A stretch of 51,148 bases of DNA, taken from NCBI GenBank assembly GCA_903897805.1, contig CAIUCV010000019.1:1-51148 (forward strand), in the 5' to 3' direction. The first letter of the stretch is position 1. Each line of letters opens with the position of its first letter. The stretch is from Candidatus Yanofskyibacteriota bacterium. GTDB taxonomy: Bacteria; Patescibacteriota; Minisyncoccia; 2-02-FULL-40-12; IGHO2-01-FULL-4-A. Below the pieces are notes generated by a model, which saw only the letters and a program-made list of their open reading frames with translations, had not been told where the DNA came from and did not search any database. Shown in pieces: positions 34,953 through 42,441 of the stretch. The position numbers were made by a program, and so were the translations under genes.

Positions 34953-35940
34953 ATTCCTTCAAATCGGCTTCCACCATAATTTTAACCAAATCATTGAATT
35001 TAGTTTTTGCTTCCCAGCCAAGTAATTTTTTGGCTTTGCTTGCATCCCCGATCAGCAAATGCACTTCGGACGGTCTTATGTCTTCCGGGTTATTCCAGAC
35101 TACATATTTTTTAGAATCAAGCCCTGCCATCTTGAATGTTTCCTCGGCGAACTCTCTTATAGAATGAGTTTCGCCAGTTGCAATAACGAAGTCATCTGGT
35201 TTCGGCTGTTGCATCATCAGCCACATGGCCCTGACATAATCTCCGGCATAACCCCAGTCCCGTTTGGCCTCCGGATTACCCAGTAGAAGTTTATCGGCAA
35301 GCCCTTGTTTAATAAGGGCAGCAGTATGAGTAATTTTTCTGGTTACAAATTCCATGCCGCGCCTGGGGGACTCATGATTAAACAGGATGCCGCAAACGCC
35401 GAATAATTTTATATCGGGATGGTCTCTATAATAATGAACGAGATGGTAGCCGGTAACTTTGGAGACGCCATAGGGAGAGCGTGGATTAAACGGGGTCTTC
35501 TCGGTTTGCGGTACCTCTAGAACGTTACCGAACATTTCGCTTGAAGCAGCAAAATAAAATTTGGCCTTGGGCACAATCTGACTCACGGCGGATAGCAGAA
35601 AATGAGTACCACCTATGTTGGTTTGCATTGTGGAATGTTCATCTTCAAACGAATATGAAACAAAACTTTGAGCGGCGAGATGATAAATTTCATCGGGCCT
35701 TACTTTGGCCAGAATTTGACAAATGCTTGGATAATTTTCCAAGGTAGCTCCGTGCAGTTTAACCTTTCCCCCCTTAACTAGGTGATTGATTCTTGATAAC
35801 CTATCCGCTTGGTCTTCTATGGCGACCCTCCTGACCATGCCGTGAACTTGATAGCCCTTGGCCAATAAAAACTCGGCAAGGTAACTGCCATCTTGTCCGG
35901 TTATTCCGGTTATAAGTGCTTTTTTATTTGTGTTTGCCAT
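34936..35940 (-). CDS. gmd: GDP-mannose 4,6-dehydratase
   Basis: A 334-residue enzyme that forms GDP-4-keto-6-deoxymannose, the precursor of GDP-fucose or GDP-rhamnose. Start and NADP site: ALITGITGQDGSYLAEFL. The catalytic region SSEMFG and SPYGVSKVTGYH carries the YxxxK pair, and PETKRDWGYAGD-like segments (PEAKRDWGYAGD) are typical of the family. Cytoplasmic. Probably expressed from its own promoter together with fcl. Confidence 0.95.
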   Translation of the reverse strand: MANTNKKALITGITGQDGSYLAEFLLAKGYQVHGMVRRVAIEDQADRLSRINHLVKGGKVKLHGATLENYPSICQILAKVRPDEIYHLAAQSFVSYSFEDEHSTMQTNIGGTHFLLSAVSQIVPKAKFYFAASSEMFGNVLEVPQTEKTPFNPRSPYGVSKVTGYHLVHYYRDHPDIKLFGVCGILFNHESPRRGMEFVTRKITHTAALIKQGLADKLLLGNPEAKRDWGYAGDYVRAMWLMMQQPKPDDFVIATGETHSIREFAEETFKMAGLDSKKYVVWNNPEDIRPSEVHLLIGDASKAKKLLGWEAKTKFNDLVKIMVEADLKEYGVKK

Positions 35941-35946
35941 TTTTTA

Positions 35947-35974
35947 AATATATCACCCTTGTAGCAGCGTGCAA
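35947..35974 (-). promoter_or_regulatory. Promoter of gmd, near-leaderless
   Basis: Read on the minus strand, TTGCAC (35974-35969), a 16-nt spacer and TATATT (35952-35947) end 6 nt before the ATG at 35940. Confidence 0.55.
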
Positions 35975-35997
35975 GCCCTTTTAAGACGTCTCGGTTC

Positions 35998-37320
35998 TTA
36001 TCTCCCTTCTTTTCTTAGAACGATGGTTATAGTTTTGAGAACTATGCCTAAATCAAGAAGGAATGAGCGGTTTTTGATGTAATAAAGATCGTACTGCAGT
36101 TTTTCGGCGGCATCTTTTATAGACGCCCCATAACGAAACTTAATCTGAGCCCAACCGGAAAGCCCCGGCTTGATTAAGTAGCGTTCGTCGTAGAATGGTA
36201 TTTTTTCTTCCAGTTCTTTGTGAAATTCTGGCCTTTCGGCGCGGGGACCAACAAATGACATTTCCCCGTGCAGTATGTTCCACAATTGCGGCAATTCATC
36301 CAATCGGGTTTTGCGCAGGAATTTCCCGACTCTGGTTATGCGATTATCGTTCTGCTGAGCCCAAACCGCGCCGTTGGAACTCTCGGCGTCCTTGATCATG
36401 GTGCGGAACTTCAACATTATGAAATTTTTTCCGGCTCTACCCCTTCTCAATTGCCTGTAAAAAACAGACCCGGGCGAATCCAATTTTATGGCCAAAATTA
36501 TAAAGGGATAAAGCGTGAGAGAAATTACCCCGAAGATAGAGGAGAAAATTAAGTCAAAAATTTTCTTCGCCGTTTCGTAGCCGCGTTTGCTGCCCTCGGA
36601 TAAATTTCCAAGAAACCAAGTTTGGTCAATCGCTCCCAAAGGGACCTTCCCGGTTACGCGTTCGTAAAAATCAGATAGATTGTAAAAGTTAATTTTGAAA
36701 CCAAGAAGGCGGTAAAATACGTCTATTATCTGAGGGATCTTATAAGTCGATGGTTCTAACACCAGAGTACTGACCCTTTTTTGCCTTATCAGATTTTCCA
36801 GAATATTCGGGACGGTGCTGTCTTCAACATCAATGATCCCCAAAACCCCGTAACCCAGTTGGGGGTTGGCAAGCAGGAAGTCGTACAAATCTTGCGACTG
36901 CGGGCTTACCCCGATGATCAGAGTATTGTTTTTATAGCCGCTTTGTGCTATAAGTTTATTGAAACCATAACGCCACAAAGACCCGAGAATGATAATTAGG
37001 GCGACGAAGATGAGAAGATTAGTTTTGGGCGTTATGCCGAAGAAGGGGACTAAATAGAAGAAAGCTATTGAGATCGCAGAGTTCGCGGCCACCGAGTAAA
37101 GAAATGTGGAGAAAAACTCCAGATTATTTTTTGAAAGGCCCAATTCATAGAGATTGGTGATATAAAAAACGAGGATCCAGATAATAAAGATGAAACTGAA
37201 CGGTAGGATATGGACATCTAATTTGTTATCAAAACCCTTCCCGTATCTGACGAGGAGGGTCAAAAAAAGCGCCAAGTAGAGTACGGCGATATCACCCAGA
37301 AGTAATAGAAACTTTCTCAT
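35998..37320 (-). CDS. Polyprenyl-phosphate sugar-1-phosphate transferase (WbaP/WcaJ-like)
   Basis: A 440-residue membrane enzyme that starts glycan synthesis by moving a sugar-phosphate from a nucleotide sugar to polyprenyl phosphate. Four to five N-terminal helices precede a Rossmann-like middle (NTLIIGVSPQSQDLYDFL). The C-terminal catalytic domain has a membrane-dipping helix, then FYRQLRRGRAGKNFIMLKFRTM, RKTRLDELPQLWNIL and GEMSFVGPRAERPEF, all diagnostic of the bacterial sugar transferase family. It is divergent from the dehydrogenase gene with 30 bp between. Confidence 0.93.
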   Translation of the reverse strand: MRKFLLLLGDIAVLYLALFLTLLVRYGKGFDNKLDVHILPFSFIFIIWILVFYITNLYELGLSKNNLEFFSTFLYSVAANSAISIAFFYLVPFFGITPKTNLLIFVALIIILGSLWRYGFNKLIAQSGYKNNTLIIGVSPQSQDLYDFLLANPQLGYGVLGIIDVEDSTVPNILENLIRQKRVSTLVLEPSTYKIPQIIDVFYRLLGFKINFYNLSDFYERVTGKVPLGAIDQTWFLGNLSEGSKRGYETAKKIFDLIFSSIFGVISLTLYPFIILAIKLDSPGSVFYRQLRRGRAGKNFIMLKFRTMIKDAESSNGAVWAQQNDNRITRVGKFLRKTRLDELPQLWNILHGEMSFVGPRAERPEFHKELEEKIPFYDERYLIKPGLSGWAQIKFRYGASIKDAAEKLQYDLYYIKNRSFLLDLGIVLKTITIVLRKEGR

Positions 37321-37328
37321 TTAGTTAG

Positions 37329-37358
37329 ATAATACAACAATTTCTCACAGATGTCCAA
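37329..37358 (-). promoter_or_regulatory. Promoter of the sugar-phosphate transferase, near-leaderless
   Basis: On the minus strand, TTGGAC (37358-37353), an 18-nt spacer and TATTAT (37334-37329) end 8 nt before the ATG at 37320. The -35 box falls inside the start of the divergent gene. Confidence 0.55.
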
Positions 37359-38361
37359 TACAAAAGACAAAAAGATAAGAGTAGGCGTTATCGGTATCGG
37401 AATGGTCGGCGAACCGATAAAACGCTGGTTTGAAAAGTGCCTTGGGTATAGACGAAATAAAGAATTGTTTTGTTGCGATACCAACCCCAAGAAGGGCTTC
37501 AACGACGATATAAATAAAGCCGACATCATTTTTGTAGCCGTGCCCACGCCGGCGAACCCCAACGGCAGCTGCGATCTTTCGGCAGTAGAGAGCGCGGTGG
37601 ACAAAGTTAGCGACGGGAAAATTATAGTTGTAAAATCAACGGTACCGCCGGGAACAGTTGAGGGTTTGCAGAGAAAATATCCCAAGAAAAGATTCGTCTT
37701 CAACCCAGAATTTTTGACTGAGTCCCAGGCGTGGCTGGATTTTATCAAGCCAGACCGCCAGCTCGTTGCTCATACTCGCAAAAGTTACGGAGATACAAGA
37801 GAGATACTCGCATTGCTTCCCCGGGCTTGTTTTGAAAGACCCTGGTCAAGCGACTATACGAAGAAGGAAATCAATGCGACGGAAGCTGAAGTGGCGAAAT
37901 ACGCTGCCAATGTTTTCGGCTATATCAAGGTTATTTACGGCAATATTTTAGCTGACCTTTGTCATGCCGTAACATTAAGTTTGAGTAGACGTAAGATTAA
38001 TGCCCCGGTTGATTACGAGAATGTAAGAGAAGTTATCTCTGCCGATCCTCGCATCGGCCCCGCTTGGTTAAATGTAGAACGCGGTAATTACTGCGGAGCC
38101 GGCGGTTATTGCTTCCCCAAGGATATGAACGCTTTCATAAAGTTTGCCGAGAATTTAGCGGGAGAACTGTCCGGCGGAAAGAAAACAAACAATGCGGGTC
38201 TCATTAAGTCGTTGAAAAAAGGGATTGAGGTTTTGAAAGCCGTGGTGGCTTACAATGAAACTCTTCTTGGCTGGCAGGGATTGACAATTGAGGATGTTTC
38301 GCGGCATGATAAAGAGGTGGTTGTTAATAAGCGTAAGCTGATACGTAAAGCGAAATCCTAA
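37351..38361 (+). CDS. UDP-glucose/GDP-mannose dehydrogenase family protein, shortened
   Basis: A 336-residue oxidoreductase, shorter than the usual 400-450 residues. The N-terminal NAD-binding GIGMVG and the central catalytic cysteine (C254 in GAGGYCFPKDM) are present. The third, UDP-binding domain of the family seems missing; the protein ends about 80 residues after the cysteine. Its normal job is to oxidise a UDP-hexose to a uronate. It ends exactly in an AAATCCTAA repeat copy, which supplies the stop codon. Either a short natural form or a truncation by the repeat. Confidence 0.85.
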   Translation: MSNTKDKKIRVGVIGIGMVGEPIKRWFEKCLGYRRNKELFCCDTNPKKGFNDDINKADIIFVAVPTPANPNGSCDLSAVESAVDKVSDGKIIVVKSTVPPGTVEGLQRKYPKKRFVFNPEFLTESQAWLDFIKPDRQLVAHTRKSYGDTREILALLPRACFERPWSSDYTKKEINATEAEVAKYAANVFGYIKVIYGNILADLCHAVTLSLSRRKINAPVDYENVREVISADPRIGPAWLNVERGNYCGAGGYCFPKDMNAFIKFAENLAGELSGGKKTNNAGLIKSLKKGIEVLKAVVAYNETLLGWQGLTIEDVSRHDKEVVVNKRKLIRKAKS

Positions 38362-38383
38362 GCACGAAATCCTAAATCCTAAA
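38353..38383. repeat. AAATCCTAA repeat at a stop codon
   Basis: Three AAATCCTAA units (one imperfectly spaced by GCACG) run from the last codons of the dehydrogenase into the gap. The first unit contains the TAA stop (38359-38361). Confidence 0.8.
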
Positions 38384-38402
38384 CAATACTTACACAATTT
38401 TT

Positions 38403-39431
38403 ATGAGTGCTAAAACCGATACAAAAAAAGTCCTTGTAACCGGTGGTGCTGGGTTCATCGGCTCCCACCTTGTGGACGCCCTTGTGGAAGAGGGCCATTC
38501 CGTCGTTGTTATTGATAATCTTTCAACGGGCAAGAAGTCACAGGTAAACAAAAAGGCGAAATTTATCAAGGCCGATATCCGCAATCTCAAGAAGATCAAA
38601 CCGTGTTTTAAGGGGGTAAATTTAGTTTTCCATTTGGCGGCCCGAACCAGCATTCAGCCATCAATCAAAGATCCAGTATCCACGTTTGACCACAATATCA
38701 CAGGTACTCTGAATGTTTTGCTTGCGTCGCGCGATGCCGGCGTTAAAAGAGTGGTTTATTCAGCATCGTCTTCTTCTTATGGCGACCAGGACACCTTGCC
38801 GCTTCATGAAGAAATGACCCCTCGCTTTAAAAGCCCGTACTCTTTATCAAAGTATGTTGGCGAGGAGCTGTGCAGGTTGTTCAGTAACTTATACGGCCTT
38901 GAATCCGTTTCGTTGCGATACTTTAATGTTTACGGCCCGAGACAAATTGCAACCGGGGCTTATGCCGCAGTAGTGGGAGTCTTCCTTAAACAGTTTAAAG
39001 ATGGCAAACCGCTGACCATTGTCGGCGACGGGAGTGTCCAGCGCGATTTTACGCATGTGTTTGATGTGGTGAGGGCAAATATTTTAGCTGTTCAATCCAT
39101 TAAGGTGGGCAAGGGGGAAGTAATTAACATCGGAACCGGCAAAAATTATTCAATCAACGAAGTGGCTTCAATGATCCTGACCCCGCCGGAGCGAGGATAT
39201 ATGCTACCAGCGAGGGATTTTAATAATCCTCGTTTGACCGGAGGAGTTGTCCCCAATGTTAAACCGGAAACGGTGCTAGCTTCGGCCGTGAGAGAAAACA
39301 GAATTTCTTATATACCTTCTCGTCCCGGTGAAACCCGCTGTTCCCTCGCCAATACCAGTAAGGCCCGCCAGCTTCTCGGCTGGAAGCCGACGATTTCTTT
39401 GGAAGAGGGGCTAGCGGCGCTGTTGAAATAA
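38403..39431 (+). CDS. NAD-dependent sugar epimerase/dehydratase (GalE-like) with in-frame insertion
   Basis: A 342-residue short-chain dehydrogenase-type enzyme, probably a UDP-sugar 4-epimerase. GGAGFIGSHLVDAL binds NAD, SASSSSYGDQ is the catalytic serine region and SPYSLSKYVGEE has the YxxxK pair. RYFNVYGPRQ and the late SRPGETRCSLAN fit the family. About residues 257-298 (from LTPPERGYMLPA to SAVRENR) do not fit: related enzymes pass directly from the SINEVA helix to the IPSRPGE strand. The inserted DNA contains a palindrome (39211-39232). Whether the enzyme still works is not known. The specific sugar is not assigned. Confidence 0.85.
   Translation: MSAKTDTKKVLVTGGAGFIGSHLVDALVEEGHSVVVIDNLSTGKKSQVNKKAKFIKADIRNLKKIKPCFKGVNLVFHLAARTSIQPSIKDPVSTFDHNITGTLNVLLASRDAGVKRVVYSASSSSYGDQDTLPLHEEMTPRFKSPYSLSKYVGEELCRLFSNLYGLESVSLRYFNVYGPRQIATGAYAAVVGVFLKQFKDGKPLTIVGDGSVQRDFTHVFDVVRANILAVQSIKVGKGEVINIGTGKNYSINEVASMILTPPERGYMLPARDFNNPRLTGGVVPNVKPETVLASAVRENRISYIPSRPGETRCSLANTSKARQLLGWKPTISLEEGLAALLK
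39211..39232. repeat. Palindrome within the epimerase insertion
   Basis: CGAGGGATT (39211-39219) faces AATCCTCG (39225-39232) with a 5-nt loop and one extra G in the left arm. It lies in the middle of the in-frame insertion. Confidence 0.65.
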
Positions 39432-39433
39432 CC

Positions 39434-39645
39434 GTGACCCCTCCCCAATTTCCCCTCCGATGTTCTCGCAGACAAATAATATTTCGATTTTCTCATTTCC
39501 CTAGATAAAAAATCGTACCCCTTCCGCTCCGCCCCGCCTCTGGCGGGGCTTCGCTACGTCCCAATTTATTTATCACGGGAAATATCAAAAATCTCAATTT
39601 ATTTGTTCCTGCTCGCCCATATAGGGGAAATTAGGGGAGGGTCAC
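39434..39645. repeat. 212-bp fold-back (long inverted repeat) element
   Basis: The outermost 23 bp at each end (39434-39456 and 39623-39645) are inverted repeats matching at 20 of 23 positions. The element continues inward as an imperfect palindrome, with paired patches such as ATTTCCC (39495-39501) and GGGAAAT (39577-39583), and closes on a perfect GCCCCGCC-TCT-GGCGGGGC hairpin (39531-39549). The outer arms and the inner hairpin share almost the same centre (39540), so the whole segment folds as one hairpin. No protein is encoded. It begins just after the epimerase stop and ends at the promoter of the next gene. This resembles a MITE or fold-back element with no transposase of its own. Confidence 0.85.
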
Positions 39646-39674
39646 TTAAAACCATGCCTTGCATCGTGTATAAT
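39646..39674 (+). promoter_or_regulatory. Promoter of the M30-like protease, near-leaderless
   Basis: TTAAAA (39646-39651), 17 nt, and TATAAT (39669-39674) end 7 nt before the ATG at 39682. The -35 box starts directly at the edge of the fold-back element. Confidence 0.6.
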
Positions 39675-39681
39675 TAGAGCT

Positions 39682-41445
39682 ATGAAATATCTTCGGTATC
39701 TTTTTTTTGCGACTATTTTTTTATTACTTGCGGCGTCAGTTAGTGCCGATACACTGGGGCAAAACCAGCAATTTTTTATCAGTCCGCAATATGATGCTCA
39801 ATCGCGAACTTTGGTTTCGGCCACGTTGATAGCTACTTCCGACCACGCCTATTTTTATGTTGAGGACGGCTATTGGAACAGTATCAGCCCTAATATGCGC
39901 AGCCAAGTTCTCAATAGGATTACTTCGCTCGGGCGGGAGTTTGATAGCCGTATATACCCGATAGAAACGCAGTTTTTTGGGTCGGAACCGAACCCGGGAG
40001 TTGACAACGACTCGCGGATAACAATTTTGCTTTCACCGCTTATTGAGAATGCCGGCGGCTATTTTGATACTGCGAACGAATATAATAAAGAACAGGCGCC
40101 CGGCACAAACAGCCGCGAAATGATCTATCTTAATGTAATGGCTCTAAATGACCAAAAGAGAATGGACGGTTTTTTAGGTCACGAGTTTCAGCACCTAATC
40201 TCTTTTAATCAAAGAGAAAAATTGCGCAATGTTATGGATGACACTTGGCTTAACGAACTGCGGTCGCAATATGCCGTAACACTGCTTGGTTACGATGACG
40301 ATTTTACCGGTTCTGATTTAGAGAAAAGACTGCAGGCATTTATCGGGAGCTCCTCGGATAGTTTAACAGAATGGAAAAATCTTCCCGCCGATTACGGACA
40401 GATTAGCTTGTTTGGAGAATACCTTGCCGAGCACTGGTCGCCTAAAGTGATTACCGACACCTTGAAAACCTCTTCGGTCGGGATAGTGAGCATAAATGAC
40501 ACTCTCAAACAAAACGGGTTTTCGGATTCTTTCCTTGATGTTTTCAGCCAATGGACGGCGGCAAATATTTTAAACGACACGTCCGTTAATCCAAAATTTG
40601 GTTATACTCGCGATGGTTTAAGAACTTTTCATATTGCCCCGACCAGAACTTTCAGCAATCTGGGCGATGATATTACCCTTGCCGCGTCCGATACAATCAA
40701 GGATTGGCAGGGTAGATGGTATGACGTTTCGCAATTCGCGAACGGCGGCAAGGGTGTTTTAAAGATAAACTTTTCATCGCCCTCGGTGGCCAGTTTTTAC
40801 GTTTCTTATCTGGTTTTGAAAAATGACGGGAGCCAAATCCTTTCCGTATTTAATCCTGCCATTGATTCCAGCGCTTTATACGTTAGCGGTATCGGCACGG
40901 ATGTAAAGGAAGTCGTTTTTATGCCGATTAAAAGGGATAAAATTTCTGGATTTACATCTGATGAGGTTGCTATACCACTTACTTTATCGGTTGAGAGAAT
41001 TGGGGCCATTCCTCAGGAAGCGACAGCTACGCCTACGCCCCTGCTCTCAACACCTTCCCCGACGATTAATACCGTAAATTTTCCGCTTGCAAATATTCCA
41101 GATGGCTCGCTGATCAGAGCTAACGGCGACTATAAAGTTTACGTAGTCAATGGCGGCTGGCGCAGACATATTATCAGCTCCAAGATTTTCAGTTTTTACC
41201 CGCAGTTTGGCTTTGATAAAGTTAAAATTATTTCATCTTCAGTTCTGGCCCAATATCGGGAGAGCGACCTTATACGCTATCAAGCCGGTACAAAAGTTTA
41301 TAGCATAGACGAATCCGGGGAAAAACACTGGCTTAATATATCCGCCGGGCAATTTTCCAATTCCGGTCGCGCCTGGGATTCAATATTTATAATAAACTCG
41401 CAAGAGTTGAATCTTTACGTAACAGGTGCTAACATCAGTGAGTAG
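39682..41445 (+). CDS. Secreted M30-like (hyicolysin-type) zinc metalloprotease
   Basis: A 587-residue protein with a clear N-terminal signal peptide (residues 1-22, ending SVSADT). The zinc site H167-E168-x2-H171 (GHEFQHLISF) and a following E192 (WLNELRSQYA) match M30-type peptidases; VDNDSRITILLSPL precedes them as in the family. A P-T-rich linker (about residues 448-470) leads to a C-terminal region with two similar units (DGSLIRANGDYKVYVV, DLIRYQAGTKVYSID) that may bind the cell surface. It probably acts outside the cell. It has its own promoter. Confidence 0.85.
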   Translation: MKYLRYLFFATIFLLLAASVSADTLGQNQQFFISPQYDAQSRTLVSATLIATSDHAYFYVEDGYWNSISPNMRSQVLNRITSLGREFDSRIYPIETQFFGSEPNPGVDNDSRITILLSPLIENAGGYFDTANEYNKEQAPGTNSREMIYLNVMALNDQKRMDGFLGHEFQHLISFNQREKLRNVMDDTWLNELRSQYAVTLLGYDDDFTGSDLEKRLQAFIGSSSDSLTEWKNLPADYGQISLFGEYLAEHWSPKVITDTLKTSSVGIVSINDTLKQNGFSDSFLDVFSQWTAANILNDTSVNPKFGYTRDGLRTFHIAPTRTFSNLGDDITLAASDTIKDWQGRWYDVSQFANGGKGVLKINFSSPSVASFYVSYLVLKNDGSQILSVFNPAIDSSALYVSGIGTDVKEVVFMPIKRDKISGFTSDEVAIPLTLSVERIGAIPQEATATPTPLLSTPSPTINTVNFPLANIPDGSLIRANGDYKVYVVNGGWRRHIISSKIFSFYPQFGFDKVKIISSSVLAQYRESDLIRYQAGTKVYSIDESGEKHWLNISAGQFSNSGRAWDSIFIINSQELNLYVTGANISE

Positions 41446-41475
41446 TTGTTTGAGAAATAAGGTCGGAGGGGTCTA

Positions 41476-41706
41476 ATGCCCAGTTCTCAAGATGTTAAAG
41501 ATCTTGTTAGGGAGCAAGTGGATAAATGGATTCTGGAAATTATGGGAGAACATAGGTGGCTAAGTATAAATGGCCTTCTTCGCCATATGGCGAAGAAGCA
41601 CCCCAAAACTGATGAGCAGGAAATGGAAATAAAGAGTGTAGTGTGGCGTTTGATCATCGAAGAAAAACTCGAATTTACCTGCCGTCGTAACCTAAAGAAG
41701 GTTTAA
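41476..41706 (+). CDS. Small hypothetical protein, possibly winged-helix-like
   Basis: A 76-residue charged protein with alternating helical segments (KDLVREQVDKWILEIM, LSINGLLRHMAKKH). The ribosome site GGAGGGG lies 6 nt before the ATG, one of the few good Shine-Dalgarno sites in the window. The tail (IIEEKLEFTCRRNLKKV) resembles the wing of small DNA-binding proteins, but no family could be assigned. It follows the protease by 30 bp. Confidence 0.6.
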   Translation: MPSSQDVKDLVREQVDKWILEIMGEHRWLSINGLLRHMAKKHPKTDEQEMEIKSVVWRLIIEEKLEFTCRRNLKKV

Positions 41707-41784
41707 TCAACTGCCGACAATGGCGGTTTTTATTTTCTTCTGAGCGAGCATATCTTTTGGGCGAATAGTTATCCACTTTTTTTC

Positions 41785-41813
41785 TCTACAATTTTTTTCT
41801 TGTGTTATATAAT
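41785..41813 (+). promoter_or_regulatory. Promoter upstream of a structured RNA-like interval
   Basis: TCTACA (41785-41790) is followed after 17 nt by a perfect TATAAT (41808-41813). It sits in an otherwise gene-free gap and points toward the hairpins and terminator at 41860-42057. Confidence 0.6.
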
Positions 41814-41961
41814 AAGAGTAGAAAAGTTTTTGAAAAGATACCCGCTGTTAAAAATTTTCTTCTGGCAGTTTGGTCGACTGTCACATTAGGAGGGTGAGGC
41901 AACTGGAAACTAGAAACCAGAAACTGGTTGCTAGCATGTTGTCTCATTGCTGCTCGATACA

Positions 41962-42003
41962 ATGGCAAAGAAAAAGAAGGCAAAGAAAAAGAAGAGAATA
42001 TAG
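41962..42003 (+). CDS. 13-residue lysine-rich mini-ORF
   Basis: ATG is followed by two tandem copies of a 15-nt unit (GCAAAGAAAAAGAAG) and AGAATA, then TAG, giving MAKKKKAKKKKRI. Short poly-lysine ORFs are known as starts of small histone-like proteins. It may be a real peptide or only an accident of the A-rich repeat. Confidence 0.25.
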   Translation: MAKKKKAKKKKRI

Positions 42004-42027
42004 TTTCTCTCCCGATTTGTCGGGAAA

Positions 42028-42057
42028 AAATCTCCCCTTGACGGGGGGATTTTTTTT
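42028..42057 (+). terminator. Strong rho-independent terminator
   Basis: AATCTCCCC and GGGGGGATT pair around a short loop (stem about 42028-42037 with 42043-42052), followed by a run of T to 42057. A smaller CCCGA/TCGGG hairpin lies just upstream (42011-42024). Confidence 0.85.
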
Positions 42058-42083
42058 GTTTCAAAAACATGTTATTATATAAA
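42056..42083 (+). promoter_or_regulatory. Promoter of hpf, near-leaderless
   Basis: TTGTTT (42056-42061), 16 nt, and TATAAA (42078-42083) end 6 nt before the ATG at 42090. The -35 box lies in the T tract of the preceding terminator. Confidence 0.5.
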
Positions 42084-42089
42084 GGTATT

Positions 42090-42428
42090 ATGAAGCTTAC
42101 TTTACACGCCAAAAACCTGGATTTAACCCCGAGTATTAAGGCTTTTGTTGAAGAGAAAATCGGCTCTATCTCCAAGTTTTTGCGGCCGGCGGAAAACGAT
42201 TTGGCCGAGGCACGAGTAGAGGTTGCCAAGCCGTCAAAGCATCACCGGTCCGGCTTTGTCTATTATGCGGAAGTAAATTTAAAAATCGGCAGCCGGCTTT
42301 TCAGAGCGGTGGCCGAACATCTGGATTTGCATACTGCCATAGATCTTGCCCGCGATGAGATAGAGAGACAGATCAAAGAGTATAAAGAAAGAAGTCGTGA
42401 AGCGCGCAGGACTGAAAAAAATATTTAA
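42090..42428 (+). CDS. hpf: Ribosome hibernation promoting factor, short form (HPF/RaiA)
   Basis: A 112-residue protein that binds the 30S subunit and stalls or protects idle ribosomes. MKLTLHAKNLDLTPSIKAFV is the standard start, and KIGSRLFRAVAEHLDLHTAIDLARDEI is the conserved second half. The ATG at 42090 is preferred over the in-frame ATG at 42069, which would add seven unrelated residues and overlap the promoter. It ends 13 bp before secA. Length fits the short form without the dimerising tail. Confidence 0.93.
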   Translation: MKLTLHAKNLDLTPSIKAFVEEKIGSISKFLRPAENDLAEARVEVAKPSKHHRSGFVYYAEVNLKIGSRLFRAVAEHLDLHTAIDLARDEIERQIKEYKERSREARRTEKNI

Positions 42429-42441
42429 ACGACGAATTTTT

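Larger units (their letters stand above)
41820..42057 (+). ncRNA. Candidate structured RNA with lysine-rich mini-ORF
   Basis: The 383-bp gap between the small protein and hpf contains a promoter, an AACCAG-AAA-CTGGTT hairpin with further pairing around it, a 13-codon lysine-rich ORF (41962-42003), and a strong terminator. No larger gene fits. The interval could be a small regulatory RNA, a leader, or the shell of a decayed small basic-protein gene. The evidence is structural only; no RNA family was recognised. Confidence 0.4.

Noticed and set aside
42069-42089. Earlier start for hpf
   Set aside because: It adds seven residues not found in the family and overlaps the likely -10 box; the ATG at 42090 gives the standard N-terminus.
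42397-42441. Earlier start for secA
   Set aside because: The added 15 basic residues overlap hpf; MGIFSKIFGD at 42442 matches usual SecA starts.
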